5,848 nucleotides of DNA from Candidatus Woesearchaeota archaeon. GTDB taxonomy: Archaea; Nanobdellota; Nanobdellia; Woesearchaeales; GW2011-AR15. Where the stretch lies: positions 1-5,848 of the forward strand of contig JAFGSP010000199.1 in the NCBI GenBank assembly GCA_016934775.1, in the 5' to 3' direction. Shown here piece after piece: positions 5,621 through 5,848 of this stretch (positions are counted from its first letter, which is position 1; every line of letters begins with the position of its first letter). The notes under the pieces are model-generated. The model saw nothing but the letters and a program-made list of their open reading frames with translations, ran no database searches and was not told the DNA's origin. The position numbers were made by a program, and so were the translations under genes.

Positions 5621-5848
5621 ATGACCGGTATTAATATCACCAACGAAACCTTGCGACAAATTCAAGATGCACAAAAGCAATTCAAGCAACTATTTGACTC
5701 TATTCCAAAATACAAAATTGATGAAGTTTTTTTAGCGCAAAATATAGTGTCAAGGATCCCTCCTGATTATTTCAAGCAAGTAGCAGAAGCTCAAAGACAA
5801 ATACAAGCTATGCTTAAACAAATTGACCTGTCCCACCTATGTGACGCA
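5621..5848 (+). CDS. Unrecognised protein, 5' part of a gene cut by the window edge
   Basis: An open frame of 76 codons begins at ATG 5621 and runs without a stop to the last base. GAGG (5611-5614) lies six bases before the ATG, so the start is well supported. The visible part is hydrophilic, Gln-rich and probably helical, with two similar stretches: IQDAQKQFKQLF (residues 14-25) and VAEAQRQIQAMLKQID (54-69). They are separated by a segment containing IPKYKIDE and RIPPDYF. There is no signal peptide or membrane segment in this portion. The gene is in an operon with the winged-helix gene 14 bp upstream. I do not recognise it. Pairing a small winged-helix regulator with a larger effector gene is common in accessory and defence regions, but the effector domain, if any, lies beyond the window. 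Confidence 0.78.
   Translation, partial: MTGINITNETLRQIQDAQKQFKQLFDSIPKYKIDEVFLAQNIVSRIPPDYFKQVAEAQRQIQAMLKQIDLSHLCDA

Noticed and set aside
5223..5621. Reverse-strand open frame of about 132 residues covering the winged-helix gene and its promoter.
   Set aside because: It spans a forward promoter, a ribosome-binding site and a plausible winged-helix gene, and its translation resembles no protein I know.

Overview
This 5.85-kb window is AT-rich and densely coding, with every supported gene on the + strand. It looks like an accessory (genomic-island-like) region of a bacterium. The evidence for bacteria is two promoters of sigma-70 form (an extended -10 TGTTATAAT upstream of position 577, and TTGACT-17 bp-TATACT upstream of 5373) and three good Shine-Dalgarno sites. 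I cannot place it in a phylum, and an archaeal source is disfavoured but not excluded. I saw no rRNA, tRNA, CRISPR array, transposase, integrase or recognisable attachment site.

Layout. (1) Positions 2-466 hold the 3' end of an unrecognised gene that runs in from the left. (2) A 110-bp intergenic region (467-576) carries a promoter and a strong ribosome-binding site. (3) Positions 577-4314 hold a tightly packed four-gene operon: a cysteine-rich, probably zinc-binding, tail-anchored membrane protein; a 670-residue HerA/VirD4-like P-loop ATPase with a winged-helix region and a nuclease-like C-terminal domain; a 68-residue single-span membrane protein; and a J-domain (DnaJ-type) protein with several C-terminal membrane segments. 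The first junction has stop and start 1 nt apart, and the next two are identical-style 8-base ATGNNTGA overlaps. None of the three downstream genes has a clear ribosome-binding site, so translation is probably coupled. (4) A DUF4238-family protein (4341-5279) follows after 26 bp. (5) A second, near-consensus promoter (5311-5339) drives a small winged-helix protein (5373-5606). An unrecognised gene starts 14 bp later at 5621 and runs off the right edge.

How the genes may work together (inference). The ATPase has the motifs of hexameric DNA-translocating motors but no membrane segment of its own. Its three operon partners are all predicted membrane proteins with soluble parts that would face the cytoplasm. 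The simplest reading is a membrane-tethered DNA-translocating or DNA-processing complex, possibly with DnaK (Hsp70) recruited through the J domain. It could serve DNA transfer, DNA uptake or defence against foreign DNA. I do not recognise this four-gene combination as a named system. It and the attached DUF4238 / winged-helix genes are the part of the window most worth pursuing.
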